DNA of 64,000 nucleotides from Paenibacillus selenitireducens (GCF_002021565.1 NZ_MSZX01000008.1:124027-188026), one strand, 5' to 3'. Shown: positions 18,080 through 28,688, counted from the stretch's first letter. Translations and numbers: made by a program. The notes: a model not told the origin generated them from the letters alone.

Positions 18080-18259
18080 TTATGACTGTAGTTTCACCAA
18101 TTCATGTTCAACAATTGTGGTCAGCTCTTCTTCATAGCCGCCCATAATGTGGTACTTCCGGATGTATTCTTTCACAAACTTACGAGGATCCTTAGGTCGG
18201 AAAATTCGAGCCATCTCTTTAATACTTTCCCTTACTTCATTGTGTCCCTTCGTTGCCAT
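18080..18259 (-). CDS. Small uncharacterised protein, 59 residues
   Basis: A short leftward gene that is easily missed. ATG 18259 is preceded by GGGAGG at 7 bases and the TAA at 18080 is followed 17 bases later by a strong terminator. The 59-residue product is highly charged and looks helical, with segments such as E-M-A-R-I-F-R-P-K-D-P-R-K-F-V-K-E-Y and a Tyr/Gly/Glu-rich G-G-Y-E-E-E-L. No signal peptide, membrane helix or metal motif is seen. It was not recognised as a named family. A good ribosome site, a promoter-like element upstream and a terminator make it a convincing gene. Confidence 0.75.
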   Translation of the reverse strand: MATKGHNEVRESIKEMARIFRPKDPRKFVKEYIRKYHIMGGYEEELTTIVEHELVKLQS

Positions 18260-18371
18260 GAAAATTCCCTCCCAAAGCTTTGTAGATCATGCTCCGTTTT
18301 AGAGAACGCCGAAAAGATTTCATTGTTTCCACATATTGCGTTATTTTATTGGAAAAACCCTCCTACACCTC

Positions 18372-18377
18372 ATTATA
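18372..18377 (-). promoter_or_regulatory. Extended -10 element upstream of the 59-residue gene
   Basis: Minus strand TG-T-TATAAT, an extended -10, with only a poor CTTTAA at the -35 position 17 bases further up. It lies about 110 bases before the small gene. Confidence 0.4.
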
Positions 18378-18444
18378 ACATAATCAGAACAAGTTTAAAG
18401 GACATAATGTGTATTCTAGATATTAGCGCTATGTTAAATAAGAA

Positions 18445-18479
18445 GGAAAATGCCCTGGATTCTAAGGAATCCAAGGCAT
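18445..18479 (-). terminator. Terminator of the BcrAB-like ABC operon
   Basis: Minus strand ATGCCTTGGATTC and GAATCCAGGGCAT make a 13-pair stem (one mismatch) around CTTA, followed by TTTTCCTTCTT, just after the permease stop. Confidence 0.7.
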
Positions 18480-18485
18480 CTGACA

Positions 18486-19235
18486 TTAATTAATTTCTTT
18501 GGTTTTGAACCGCACAATACTGGCTAGGACAACCACTGCAATGTAGATAACCGTGATGCCGAGTGCAAATCCAAGCGTAATGCCCAGTGGATCATTCGAG
18601 CCTGGAACATAGTGAGCAAGACTCGTATATTTTAATACCACGAATTTGGACCACGCGTATTTACCTGCTAATAATCCGAACATACTGCTAAAGACATTGA
18701 AGAATAACCCGATCCCAATCGATAATCCCAAGCTGGTTGTAAATACGCCTGCTGCAAAGGATAACGTCATCAAGAACAAAGAGAACGGGAAGATATAGAA
18801 CACATCCATCGCATTATCCATCAATGTGACATCCCCGCCTAGCCCGAACAAACCTGCACCGATCGCGAAGCTGGCAACCAGCATTATAATGAAAGAAAAG
18901 AGGAACATGACGCCCACGGCAGCATATTTCGAGAGCAATACAGCTGTCCGGCTTGCCGGCCGAATAAGCAATTGCTTCACGGTACCATCCTTAAATTCCT
19001 CCGTAACGATTTGCGCCCCGAGTACGATCCCGAACAGCATCACGATCTGAGGTACTATCATGACGATCAAAGAGGTAAAAGAACCTGCATCCATCGATGC
19101 TGCGGTTGTTTTGGAGAATAACGCGATTGCAAGACCTATTGCCCCGATGAACAAGATCAAGAATGCATTGAAGTAGAGTCCCTGCTTCTTGCTGTTCATT
19201 TTCATGATTTCATTACGAAAAAGCTGTATAAACAT
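18486..19235 (-). CDS. ABC-2 type permease, six helices
   Basis: 249 residues with six membrane helices (about 22-42, 55-80, 105-135, 148-172, 178-200, 225-243). It has the conserved cytosolic loop V-T-E-E-F-K-D-G-T-V-K-Q-L-L-I-R-P after the second helix, which marks BcrB/ABC-2 sub-family 4 permeases. ATPase partners of this type confer bacitracin or lantibiotic resistance or export other amphiphiles. It overlaps the ATPase gene by one base, so both are co-translated. The substrate is unknown. Confidence 0.87.
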   Translation of the reverse strand: MFIQLFRNEIMKMNSKKQGLYFNAFLILFIGAIGLAIALFSKTTAASMDAGSFTSLIVMIVPQIVMLFGIVLGAQIVTEEFKDGTVKQLLIRPASRTAVLLSKYAAVGVMFLFSFIIMLVASFAIGAGLFGLGGDVTLMDNAMDVFYIFPFSLFLMTLSFAAGVFTTSLGLSIGIGLFFNVFSSMFGLLAGKYAWSKFVVLKYTSLAHYVPGSNDPLGITLGFALGITVIYIAVVVLASIVRFKTKEIN

Positions 19236-20155
19236 TATTGGTTCCCCCCTTGTGTTAACGACAAGAACATATCTTCTAACGATTCTTTCTTCGTATTGAC
19301 TTGATAGATTCGAATATTATTCTGTACCAGCACATGAATGACATCCGGAACTTGACCTTTCTCCAATTCCACGGTGACCGTATTCAAATCGACAGACAAG
19401 ATGCCGTACGGCTCTAGCAATTGCTTCGCTAAGACGCGGTCATCCACCTCGATCACAACCGGAAGCTTCTGATGCGTCGTATCCACGCCCTTAATCGTGC
19501 GTTCATCGACATACTGTCCATTCTGGATAATGACGACGCGGTCACACATCAGTTCAATTTCGGCAAGAAGGTGACTCGATACAACCACTGCAATGTTTTC
19601 TTCCACTGCAAGCTTACGAAGATAATCACGCAATTCATGAATCCCCGCAGGATCCAATCCATTCGTCGGTTCATCCAAGATCAAGATCGATGGGTGATGC
19701 AGTAGCGCCTGCGCAATCCCAAGACGCTGTCTCATGCCTAGGGAATACGTCTTGACCTTATCGTGAATGGCCCGCTCTAAATCAACGATCTTTACGATTT
19801 CTTTGATCCGCTCTTCACTGACCGGCGTTGCGCTCATCCGTGCGAAATGAATCAGGTTTTTATAACCTGTCATATATTTGTACAACTCCGGGTTCTCAAC
19901 GATTGCACCGACATAAGATACGGCTTTGGCTCGTTCCTTCTTGATACTATGTCCCTCGATAAAAATTTCACCTTTGGTCATCGAGATGAGTCCGAGCATC
20001 ATTCGGATTGTCGTCGTCTTCCCGGAACCGTTCGGTCCCAAAAATCCATAAACTTCACCGCGTTTGACCGCAAATGACAAGTCATCAATGATGGTTTTGC
20101 CCCCAATGACTTTGCTAACATGTTCAAGCTGAACGACAATATGATCATTTGACAT
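19235..20155 (-). CDS. ABC transporter ATP-binding protein (BcrA-like)
   Basis: 306 residues with Walker A G-P-N-G-S-G-K-T-T-T, signature S-L-G-M-R-Q-R-L, Walker B I-L-I-L-D-E-P-T-N-G-L-D-P and the switch S-S-H-L-L-A-E-I. The L-G-M-R-Q-R-L-G-I-A form of the signature is typical of BcrA/lantibiotic-immunity ATPases. It is the first gene of a two-gene operon with the permease. Its 254-base upstream gap holds the divergent start region for the MFS gene; no clear consensus promoter was found there. Confidence 0.88.
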   Translation of the reverse strand: MSNDHIVVQLEHVSKVIGGKTIIDDLSFAVKRGEVYGFLGPNGSGKTTTIRMMLGLISMTKGEIFIEGHSIKKERAKAVSYVGAIVENPELYKYMTGYKNLIHFARMSATPVSEERIKEIVKIVDLERAIHDKVKTYSLGMRQRLGIAQALLHHPSILILDEPTNGLDPAGIHELRDYLRKLAVEENIAVVVSSHLLAEIELMCDRVVIIQNGQYVDERTIKGVDTTHQKLPVVIEVDDRVLAKQLLEPYGILSVDLNTVTVELEKGQVPDVIHVLVQNNIRIYQVNTKKESLEDMFLSLTQGGNQ

Positions 20156-20409
20156 GATTGTTTTCCCTCACTTTATATTTATTGAATGCATCATGGCTTC
20201 GTTATTTGATGTTTTAAGTATACCGAACCGAAATAGATTGAAACACCGACTTTTCTTTCAAAAGCAAACTGTAATCTTACAATTTAGTAATGTTTTAATT
20301 TCCCTCCCCTGTAGTGTATAGTATTGGTGTTAGATATACTTGATATAACCTTTTGCTAGAAATATATTTAAAAGATTTCATTTTCAACCTCGATAAGGAG
20401 ATTCGTCAC

Positions 20410-21597
20410 GTGATTAAAAAGGATCGTTTGTCCCTGGGACGAGAAGTATGGCTGCTTGCTATTATCTTATTTTTCGTAGAGTTCGTACGCGGTGCGGCAC
20501 TTATTAGTTTCATTCCGATTTACGGCAAAGAAGTACTATATATTAATGTAGCAATTATCGGCGTAGCCATCACGGCGCATTATCTAACGGATACCATCTT
20601 GAAATCTGTCATCGGCTATTTGCTAGATCGCTTTTCCATTCGATTCATCGTTCATACGGGTTTGCTGATCACCTTGGCCGGCATGCTGATGTTCCAATTT
20701 GCGAACCATCATTGGGTATTCATTCTTGCTTCGGCCTTATATGGCGTCGGTATCTCTCCGATCTGGATCGTGTGTCTCACCAAAGTCACCGAAGAGAAAC
20801 GTGCAACCCAAATGGGTTTTCTTTATACAATCTGGCTGGTAGGCATGGGGTTAGGCCCGGTGGTCTGCAATGTCATCATTGAGCATCATCCGATTCTATC
20901 TTACTGGATTCTCGTTGTGCTATCTTTGCTTGCCTGGATTCTATCGTTATTCATTACGAACACGCAAGTCCAACAAGTACAATATATCCCTTTTCGTGAA
21001 CAGCTGCACATTCTATCGGAACGCCTGAAGCTGATGAAACCTTTGCTGCCCGGGATGATTCTGCAAACGACAGGTGCCAGCATGATTGTCCCGATCTTAC
21101 CCAGCTTCGCCGAAGAATCGCTTCGACTAACAAATACGTCCTATACGCTGCTGCTCCTCTTCGGAGGTGCATGTACCGTTATCGCCTTGATTCCCATGGG
21201 GAAATTGTCAGATCGGTTCGGCAAAAAATGGTTCCTGGTGTTCGGCTTCCTGATGTTCGCCTTTGCACTCTACTCTATCTCGCAAGGCCCTACCTTGGTG
21301 ATGGCCTATGTATGGGCTATTGTCTTAGGCGTCTCATATGCTGCGGTGCTTCCGGCTTGGAATGCCCTGCTCGCGAACTATGTCCCTCCCGCCCAACAAG
21401 GACTGGGTTGGGGAATCTTCTCTACGGTAGAAGGCATCGGTGTCATGATTGGTCCGGTACTGGGTGGATACCTAGCTTCCATTTACAGCACGCAGCAAGT
21501 GGTCTTCATTAGTTCCATCCTGTTCGGCGCTATTGCTTTGTTCTACATTTTCTTTCCATTTAAGCATATCGTTCATCATTCCACAGGGAGGCACTGA
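20410..21597 (+). CDS. Major facilitator superfamily transporter
   Basis: 395 residues from GTG 20410, which follows AAGGAG by nine bases; a longer frame from TTG 20353 has no ribosome site. Twelve hydrophobic helices in two halves are visible, with a family loop G-K-L-S-D-R-F-G-K-K between helices 8 and 9 and L-D-R-F-S-I-R-F in the matching place of the first half. Probably a proton-coupled efflux pump, but no substrate motif was seen. The small zinc-ribbon gene starts four bases after its stop, so they form an operon. Confidence 0.87.
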   Translation: MIKKDRLSLGREVWLLAIILFFVEFVRGAALISFIPIYGKEVLYINVAIIGVAITAHYLTDTILKSVIGYLLDRFSIRFIVHTGLLITLAGMLMFQFANHHWVFILASALYGVGISPIWIVCLTKVTEEKRATQMGFLYTIWLVGMGLGPVVCNVIIEHHPILSYWILVVLSLLAWILSLFITNTQVQQVQYIPFREQLHILSERLKLMKPLLPGMILQTTGASMIVPILPSFAEESLRLTNTSYTLLLLFGGACTVIALIPMGKLSDRFGKKWFLVFGFLMFAFALYSISQGPTLVMAYVWAIVLGVSYAAVLPAWNALLANYVPPAQQGLGWGIFSTVEGIGVMIGPVLGGYLASIYSTQQVVFISSILFGAIALFYIFFPFKHIVHHSTGRH

Positions 21598-21600
21598 TCG

Positions 21601-21951
21601 ATGATCCAGTTGGCTAAAGCCGAACAAGCTGTCTACAGCAGTACCGTCAGTTGGGTAGGAACAACGATATCCATTGGTATTGTCGCTATGATTCTTCTCA
21701 TCTTTTTCATGGTCATTAAAATGGCGACAGACGATTCGGAGAAGCATGCTGAAGTCAGAAAATACATCGAAGCTTTATTCGGCGGACAGTCTTCGAATGC
21801 CAAAGAAGAAGAGAATGAAGAGGCTACGCGGCAAGCTGCCGAACGGCTAGCCAAAGAAATAGGTCCTTTCGAGGATGCATGTCCTGCCTGCCAAACCCCC
21901 GTCACCCATCAGAATATTGATTGTCCTTCCTGCGGACTGCGATTGATCTGA
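21601..21951 (+). CDS. Membrane-anchored protein with C-terminal zinc ribbon
   Basis: 116 residues: one membrane helix (about 18-40), a charged Glu/Ala-rich helical linker (about 45-88) and a C-terminal C-P-A-C ... C-P-S-C zinc ribbon. The ribbon probably faces the cytoplasm. It starts four bases after the MFS stop and may accompany or regulate that transporter, but no function is known. Confidence 0.75.
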   Translation: MIQLAKAEQAVYSSTVSWVGTTISIGIVAMILLIFFMVIKMATDDSEKHAEVRKYIEALFGGQSSNAKEEENEEATRQAAERLAKEIGPFEDACPACQTPVTHQNIDCPSCGLRLI

Positions 21952-22051
21952 TCCTTATGCTCCGATGCATAGCTCATGGATTTGCTGGGTATGTTAACTA
22001 GGAAATCAATTTACATGAACAGTACAGCATGATAACGAAAGGGGCTATGGC

Positions 22052-22333
22052 GTGATGGGCAAAGAAAAGGACATGAACCCTATCTCACACGAACGTGTTG
22101 AAATCGATGGCATTTATACGAATGAATTTGGACAAGAAGAGCATTTACACCGGGGACAGACATTCCCTGCCAACTTGGTGGTTGGAACAACCGAATGGGA
22201 ATTGAAAGAATACATGTTCGATAATCATGCCGAAGGACGCACAGATCCACGTCTTGTACCCAAAGAAAACGATACAGATAAACAACAAAAACAAGTTCAT
22301 CCGCGACTGCACCAGGATCAATCGGATAAATAA
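22052..22333 (+). CDS. Uncharacterised hydrophilic protein, 93 residues
   Basis: Starts at GTG 22052 (or ATG 22055), after GAAAGGGG. The product has no membrane helix. It contains R-V-E-I-D-G-I-Y-T-N-E-F-G-Q-E, a G-Q-T-F-P segment and a highly charged Gln/His/Asp tail. The first half looks like a small folded beta domain and the tail like a disordered region. No family was recognised. A terminator follows directly, supporting a real single gene. Confidence 0.65.
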   Translation: MMGKEKDMNPISHERVEIDGIYTNEFGQEEHLHRGQTFPANLVVGTTEWELKEYMFDNHAEGRTDPRLVPKENDTDKQQKQVHPRLHQDQSDK

Positions 22334-22341
22334 TGTAAATA

Positions 22342-22385
22342 AGACCTTCGTCTCCTTCAAACACAGGAATGAAGGTCTTTTTCTA
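22342..22385 (+). terminator. Terminator after the 93-residue gene
   Basis: AGACCTTC and GAAGGTCT pair around a 20-base loop and are followed by TTTTTC. Confidence 0.7.
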
Positions 22386-22407
22386 TCCTGCAGACAAAAT
22401 TTTAGTG

Positions 22408-22437
22408 TTGCGCCTTGATCGCTGTTATACCTATAAT
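22408..22437 (+). promoter_or_regulatory. Sigma-A promoter of the lipid kinase gene
   Basis: TTGCGC (22408-22413), 18 bases, TATAAT (22432-22437), about 34 bases upstream of the TTG start. Confidence 0.6.
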
Positions 22438-22470
22438 GAGTCATTAACATCTTATGGGAGCGCGATTCTT

Positions 22471-23367
22471 TTGTATTTTTTTGTCATCAATGAACGAGCA
22501 GGCAACGGGAAAGGCGGACGCGTGTGGGCGAAGCTTGAGCCTGTCCTACAGGCGAGACGCATACCCTATCGCTATGCGCTAACGAATAACGCGGCACAGG
22601 CACAGCGTAGCGTGCAAGAAGCCATGGCCGCCGAGGAGCTTCAAGCGGTGGCGGTCATTGGCGGCGACGGTACGATACACAGTATCGTGCCGCTGCTTGC
22701 GGCGAGCGGCGTCGCGCTCGCCGTGATTCCCGCGGGATCGGGGAACGATACCGCCAGGGGGTTCGGCATTCCGCGCCAGCCGCTGGCTGCGCTGGATGTG
22801 GCGCTGTCCGGTCGATGCCGCGACATCGACCTGATCAATGTCGGCGGCGAACCGACGCTGACGGCGCTTGCTGTTGGGTTCGACGCCGAGATTGCGGAGG
22901 CGGTGAACGACAGCAGCTATAAGAAATGGTGCAACCGACTTGGTATAGGTCGGGTAGCTTATATTATTGGACTTCTTCAGACGTTATTTCGGTATCAGCC
23001 GGCTCGGCTGGAGATTGAAGTCGATGGTGGACCGACGAAGACATTCGAACAAGCATGGCTCGTCGCGATCACGAATGTAACCACCTATGGCGGCGGACTG
23101 ATGATCTGTCCGCAAGCCGCTACCGACGATGGTCTATTAGATATCTGTGTCGTTCATAGCTGTACGAAGTGGAATTTACTTCACTTTTTCCCTAAAGTAT
23201 TGTCCGGCAGCCATACTTCCTTGCCTTTTGTCACCATGTTACGCGTTCGTGCCATCAAGGTACGATCCGAGATCGTTCGCCTGGCCTATGGCGATGGTGA
23301 GAAAAGCACGGTTACTCCGCTTCATGCGGAGGTTATGGCAGGCGCATTACACATGATGACGACATAG
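22471..23367 (+). CDS. Diacylglycerol kinase family lipid kinase (YegS/DagK-like)
   Basis: 298 residues from TTG 22471, ten bases after GGGAG; this start gives the usual N-terminus (hydrophobic strand then N-E-R-A-G-N-G-K-G). Earlier frame codons lie within the promoter and terminator. Nucleotide-binding motifs G-G-D-G-T and G-S-G-N-D-T-A-R are present, and the C-terminal beta domain has G-G-L-M-I-C-P-Q-A and the D-D-G-L-L-D segment. Such enzymes phosphorylate diacylglycerol or related lipids at the membrane. The central part (about 22500-22900) is visibly richer in G+C than its neighbours. Confidence 0.9.
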   Translation: MYFFVINERAGNGKGGRVWAKLEPVLQARRIPYRYALTNNAAQAQRSVQEAMAAEELQAVAVIGGDGTIHSIVPLLAASGVALAVIPAGSGNDTARGFGIPRQPLAALDVALSGRCRDIDLINVGGEPTLTALAVGFDAEIAEAVNDSSYKKWCNRLGIGRVAYIIGLLQTLFRYQPARLEIEVDGGPTKTFEQAWLVAITNVTTYGGGLMICPQAATDDGLLDICVVHSCTKWNLLHFFPKVLSGSHTSLPFVTMLRVRAIKVRSEIVRLAYGDGEKSTVTPLHAEVMAGALHMMTT

Positions 23368-23412
23368 CACGCAGTACGTATATAAGCACTTATACAATTT
23401 ACTTCGACTCGC

Positions 23413-23465
23413 GAAAAAACAAGAACTCCCCTTGGCGGCGGCACGCTGCCTGGGGAGTTCTTGTT
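23413..23465 (-). terminator. Terminator of the aldo/keto reductase gene
   Basis: AACAAGAACTCCCC pairs perfectly with GGGGAGTTCTTGTT around a G+C-rich inner hairpin. The minus strand continues with TTTTTTCGC. It can also stop transcripts from the lipid kinase side. Confidence 0.8.
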
Positions 23466-23476
23466 CTTCCTACCTA

Positions 23477-24322
23477 TTATGAAATAACATTTAATTGTTC
23501 TAGCTCTATTGTCGATAATGTCAGATCGGATGCTCCTGCGCTATTGATGATGCTCTCGCTCCGGCTTGCGCCCGGTATCGGGATAATTACCGGAGATAGT
23601 TGGAGCAGCCATGCCAATGCAACCTGCTGCGGTGTAACGCCATGTTCGTCGGCAATGCCGGACAACACATCATGCTCGCCAATCTTGCCAGCTTGGCTCA
23701 TGCCATTCAGCGGGCTATAAGGCAAGAAGCTAATGCCTAACTCTTCACTACGCTTCAATACATCCAGAGAAGAGCGGTCAAATACATTCAACCGATTCTG
23801 AACGCTTACAATCGGAACGATGGCTAATGCTTCCTCAAGCTCTGCTACCGTCACGTTAGACAATCCAATATGTACGATTTTACCTTCCTTCTGAAGATCC
23901 GCTAAGGCTTGAATGGAATCCGCGAACGGTACCAACGGATCGGGACGATGGAACTGATACAAGAAAATATGGTCCTGTTCCAGCGCTAGAAGACTCGCTT
24001 CGCATGCTTCTCTGAGCCGTTCCGGTCGACCATCTGCCTCCCAGCGGCCTTCCGGGCGAATCAAACCACCTTTGGTGGCCACAACGACCGAGGCATTCCC
24101 TCGAAGCGCCTTCGCAAGAATCCGTTCATTGTGCCCCATGTCCGCTGTATCCAGACAATAGCAATCGGCTGTATCAAAGAACGTAATTCCTGCATCCAAT
24201 GCCGCATGAATCGTGGCCATAGCTTGTTCCTCGGATGGTCTGCCAGTAATGGATAACGGCATACATCCCATCCCCATCTCGCTGACGCTGATCCCCGTAG
24301 ACCCTAGATTTCTATGATTCAT
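23477..24322 (-). CDS. Aldo/keto reductase
   Basis: 281 residues, slightly shorter than the usual 300-330. The barrel is complete, with F-F-D-T-A-D-C-Y near residue 50 (catalytic Asp and Tyr), the Lys in V-A-T-K-G-G, and the substrate His in Y-Q-F-H-R. The NADPH pocket near the C-terminus has P-I-P-G-A-S-R-S-E. The product reduces aldehydes or ketones; the physiological substrate is unknown. A ribosome site AAAGGAGG precedes ATG. It is a single gene with its own terminator, not an obvious paralogue partner of the partial one at the left edge. Confidence 0.9.
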   Translation of the reverse strand: MNHRNLGSTGISVSEMGMGCMPLSITGRPSEEQAMATIHAALDAGITFFDTADCYCLDTADMGHNERILAKALRGNASVVVATKGGLIRPEGRWEADGRPERLREACEASLLALEQDHIFLYQFHRPDPLVPFADSIQALADLQKEGKIVHIGLSNVTVAELEEALAIVPIVSVQNRLNVFDRSSLDVLKRSEELGISFLPYSPLNGMSQAGKIGEHDVLSGIADEHGVTPQQVALAWLLQLSPVIIPIPGASRSESIINSAGASDLTLSTIELEQLNVIS

Positions 24323-24413
24323 GTTATCTCATCCTCCTTTAGTAGGAATATATTAGTGTATTCGCCAAATATGACTTCCCCCCTCTTTTTACAAGGAATA
24401 TATTGCAACAAAA

Positions 24414-24467
24414 ATCCCATAGGGAGATACATAGCCATTTCGTATGGTATGCATGCCCCTATGGGAT
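24414..24467 (-). terminator. Terminator of the xpt-pbuX operon
   Basis: Minus strand ATCCCATAGGG and CCCTATGGGAT pair around about 32 bases and are followed by TTTTTGTT. Confidence 0.75.
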
Positions 24468-24487
24468 GAATCATCTTCGAATCTATT

Positions 24488-26409
<1,922 letters not shown>

Positions 26410-26494
26410 TTATAAAATAGAAGTATACCCGAAAATTCGACATGGCGAAAGGCTATATTATACGGATTTTTTGGGTATATCTAGGATTCCCAGG

Positions 26495-26523
26495 TTTTAA
26501 AGGTTTCAATTCCGCTCTATAAT
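26495..26523 (+). promoter_or_regulatory. Candidate promoter of mscL
   Basis: TATAAT at 26518-26523 with a poor TTTTAA 17 bases upstream. A TAATAT a few bases further on could act instead. Start codon is 47 bases downstream. Confidence 0.35.
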
Positions 26524-26569
26524 GGTAATATAGGGCATATACTATGAGAATTAGGAGAGAAGCTTTGCT

Positions 26570-27043
26570 ATGAAAATGTTAAAAGAGTTCAAAGAGTTTG
26601 CAGTTAAAGGCAGTGTCATTGACCTTGCTGTCGGGGTTATTATCGGGGGAGCCTTTGGTAAAATTGTCACCTCCGTCGTGAACGATATCATCATGCCTCC
26701 GATTGGGAGGCTTCTTGGCGCAGTCGACTTTAAAAATTTGTTCATCAAGCTTAAGCCTTCGGATGTCACCACACTCGCTGAAGCTACAAAACAAGGAGTC
26801 CCTGTTATCGCCATTGGGCAATTTATTAATGTCATCATTGAATTCCTTATTATCGCCTTCTGCGTTTTCCTGCTTGTCAAAGGAATCAACATGTTGAAAC
26901 GGGAGCAGAAAAAAGATGAAGCGGAAGCTGCGCCAACCACTAAGGATTGCCCGTACTGCTACTCCTCGATTCCGATTCAAGCGACACGCTGCGGTCACTG
27001 TACCTCGCAATTGGACAAGACTGAACACGTAGCAGGATCGTAA
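26570..27043 (+). CDS. mscL: Large-conductance mechanosensitive channel with C-terminal zinc ribbon
   Basis: 157 residues. The first 110 are MscL: amphipathic N-terminus ([14 protein letters not shown]), pore helix M1 with [12 protein letters not shown], the periplasmic loop and M2 (about 78-100). The C-terminus adds [18 protein letters not shown], a double C-x2-C zinc ribbon that Bacillus MscL of about 130 residues lacks. MscL opens under high membrane tension to release solutes. The ribbon would sit where the cytoplasmic helix bundle normally is. Confidence 0.95.
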   Translation: MKMLKEFKEFAVKGSVIDLAVGVIIGGAFGKIVTSVVNDIIMPPIGRLLGAVDFKNLFIKLKPSDVTTLAEATKQGVPVIAIGQFINVIIEFLIIAFCVFLLVKGINMLKREQKKDEAEAAPTTKDCPYCYSSIPIQATRCGHCTSQLDKTEHVAGS

Positions 27044-27058
27044 AGGAGCTTATCCCCT

Positions 27059-27718
27059 ATGAGCGCAAACATGGAAGAGCTGTTTGATATCTATGATGAA
27101 GCGATGACCCCGCTAGGTGTTGCACCTCGTTCCGAGGTTCACGCCAAGGGGTATTGGCATCAATCCTTTCACTGTTGGATCGTCTGCGGCGAAGGACAGG
27201 AGCGGATGGTGCTGTTCCAGAAGCGGAACAGCCTGAAGGATACGTTTCCCGGTCTCTATGACATTACTGCTGCTGGACATTTGTCCGCAGGAGAAACGGT
27301 CAACCAAGCCGCGAGAGAGCTGGAGGAAGAGCTCGGACTTCCACTCCCGTTCGAAGCTTTAACCTCGTTAGGCGCCATACAGAACGAGAATATGGGTGAG
27401 GTACGCGGCGTTCCATTCATCGATCGCGAATATAACCATCTATTCGGCGTACGATGCGATCAGCCGCTAAGTTCCTATACGCTTCAAGCGACCGAAGTGG
27501 AAGGCCTCTATCAAGCCCCGCTCATCGACATGCTAGCCTTGTTCCAAGGTACGCGGGAGACACTGGAAGCGAACGGCGTTACGTTAAATCCTATTCGACT
27601 AGAGGGTAAAAGCTTGGGTTCCCTTCAACCAAGTCACGTGACCCTTCGTCAGGACGACTTCGTCCCGCATGGGGACGCTTATTATTTGCACGTTCTTCAA
27701 GCTTTACGAACACTTTAA
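27059..27718 (+). CDS. NUDIX hydrolase
   Basis: 219 residues, an Idi-like NUDIX protein. The NUDIX box is intact: G-H-L-S-A-G-E, then R-E-L-E-E-E-L-G-L, at about 78-99. The upstream F-P-G-L-Y-D-I-T-A-A segment and the R-x-Y-N-H-L-F strand fit the sub-family of hypothetical isopentenyl-diphosphate-isomerase-like hydrolases. The substrate is not known; isomerase activity is doubtful because the Cys and Glu of true Idi are not evident. It begins 15 bases after mscL, so the two may share transcripts. Confidence 0.85.
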   Translation: MSANMEELFDIYDEAMTPLGVAPRSEVHAKGYWHQSFHCWIVCGEGQERMVLFQKRNSLKDTFPGLYDITAAGHLSAGETVNQAARELEEELGLPLPFEALTSLGAIQNENMGEVRGVPFIDREYNHLFGVRCDQPLSSYTLQATEVEGLYQAPLIDMLALFQGTRETLEANGVTLNPIRLEGKSLGSLQPSHVTLRQDDFVPHGDAYYLHVLQALRTL

Positions 27719-27727
27719 GACAAATAA

Positions 27728-27796
27728 AACCCCGCTTGCGTTAAAGAGCAGCTCTAGATAAGAGAGCAGCCATTTAACCTAAGCGGGGTTATTTTC
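27728..27796. terminator. Convergent terminator
   Basis: AACCCCGCTT...AAGCGGGGTT closes a long hairpin with T-rich flanks on both strands (ATTTT to the right, TTTTATTTG on the minus strand). It lies between the NUDIX gene and the leftward 99-residue gene. Confidence 0.72.
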
Positions 27797-27808
27797 ACTT
27801 TTGCTTGA

Positions 27809-28108
27809 TTATCGCAAGCCTTGATAGGCTATATTACGTTCGAGATGAGGAATTCCCTTGTCCTTCGCGGCCTCACGATCCAAATTGCGAATTCGCTCGA
27901 GCCAGGCCTCGGGCGTAACTTGGAGTTGCCTTGCTTGAACGAGACGTTCCGCATGGTCATAGCAGGTATCATAACCGCCCAGTTTGCGAATGACAGCGAT
28001 ATATTGAACGACGAGTTCCCTTGCTGGTCCTGCTTCATAACCAAAGCTCGTTACCAATGAATGTACAATGCCACGTTCATACGTGTTCAGTCGCACTTGC
28101 GTTTTCAT
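27809..28108 (-). CDS. Uncharacterised protein, 99 residues, partner of the DUF3990 gene
   Basis: A mostly helical, soluble protein with no recognised family. Features are an N-terminal Arg/Lys patch, Y-E-A-G-P-A-R-E-L-V, a G-G-Y-D-T-C-Y-D-H-A-E-R stretch, and P-E-A-W-L-E-R-I-R. An AGGTGG ribosome site six bases before ATG supports the start. Its first 32 bases overlap the end of the DUF3990 gene in another frame, so the two are translationally coupled. A partner or antitoxin role is possible but rests only on context. Confidence 0.65.
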   Translation of the reverse strand: MKTQVRLNTYERGIVHSLVTSFGYEAGPARELVVQYIAVIRKLGGYDTCYDHAERLVQARQLQVTPEAWLERIRNLDREAAKDKGIPHLERNIAYQGLR

Positions 28109-28688
28109 GATAGACCCACCTTCCTCCTATATTTATATTATATCCAACGAGGCGAAGAAATGACTCCCATTTTTCCGACGAAAAGACCACTTGATTGCCC
28201 AAATGCAACGAATCTAGCCTTCTACCGCGCATGGATTTCGTAATCTGATCGTAGAACCATGTGATATCCTTCTTTAATTGTATCGCTTCTTGCAAGATTT
28301 TGCCAGTGTCACTGTCTGCCATCGGTCCGATAATAATATCCGGATGCGCGCTGCAAGGATCTTCTCCTTTCACATCAGCCATACGATGGGACAGAATGAA
28401 CTCGGCCCAAGCGATAGAATCGCTTAAGAATATACGGGGTTCTATGGCAGGCGGCATGGCCAACAACTCAATCTCCAACACACATGGCCGTGCGTCTCCG
28501 ATAAAGTTGCTGCGAGCGGTCTTCACTGCCCATTTGCGCGCTTGCGCTGCGGATATCGTCGTATAGAAGCCCTCACCGAAATCTCTGCCAGGACGCCAAT
28601 ATTGGCTGTTTAGCAGCCTTTGTTGAAAAGACGCTACGAATTGATCGGTCGTACCGTGATATAATCGTTGTGGGGTAATAATATTCAT
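28077..28688 (-). CDS. DUF3990 (ADP-ribosyltransferase-like) protein
   Basis: 203 residues from ATG 28688, six bases after AGGAGG. The first segment has L-Y-H-G-T and D-F-G-E-G-F-Y-T-T, then A-Q-A-R-K-W-A, and a later P-D-I-I-I-G-P-M-A-D segment. These are the DUF3990 signature blocks, a family related by fold to ADP-ribosyltransferases with a His and Tyr at the NAD site. Its usual small companion gene (DUF3791) is not recognised here. Instead a different 99-residue protein overlaps its 3' end. The TrmB gene precedes it by 86 bases. Confidence 0.75.
   Translation of the reverse strand: MNIITPQRLYHGTTDQFVASFQQRLLNSQYWRPGRDFGEGFYTTISAAQARKWAVKTARSNFIGDARPCVLEIELLAMPPAIEPRIFLSDSIAWAEFILSHRMADVKGEDPCSAHPDIIIGPMADSDTGKILQEAIQLKKDITWFYDQITKSMRGRRLDSLHLGNQVVFSSEKWESFLRLVGYNINIGGRWVYHENASATEHV

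Noticed and set aside
20353-20409. Longer N-terminus of the MFS protein from TTG 20353
   Set aside because: No ribosome site precedes it, whereas GTG 20410 has AAGGAG nine bases upstream and matches the usual position of the first helix.
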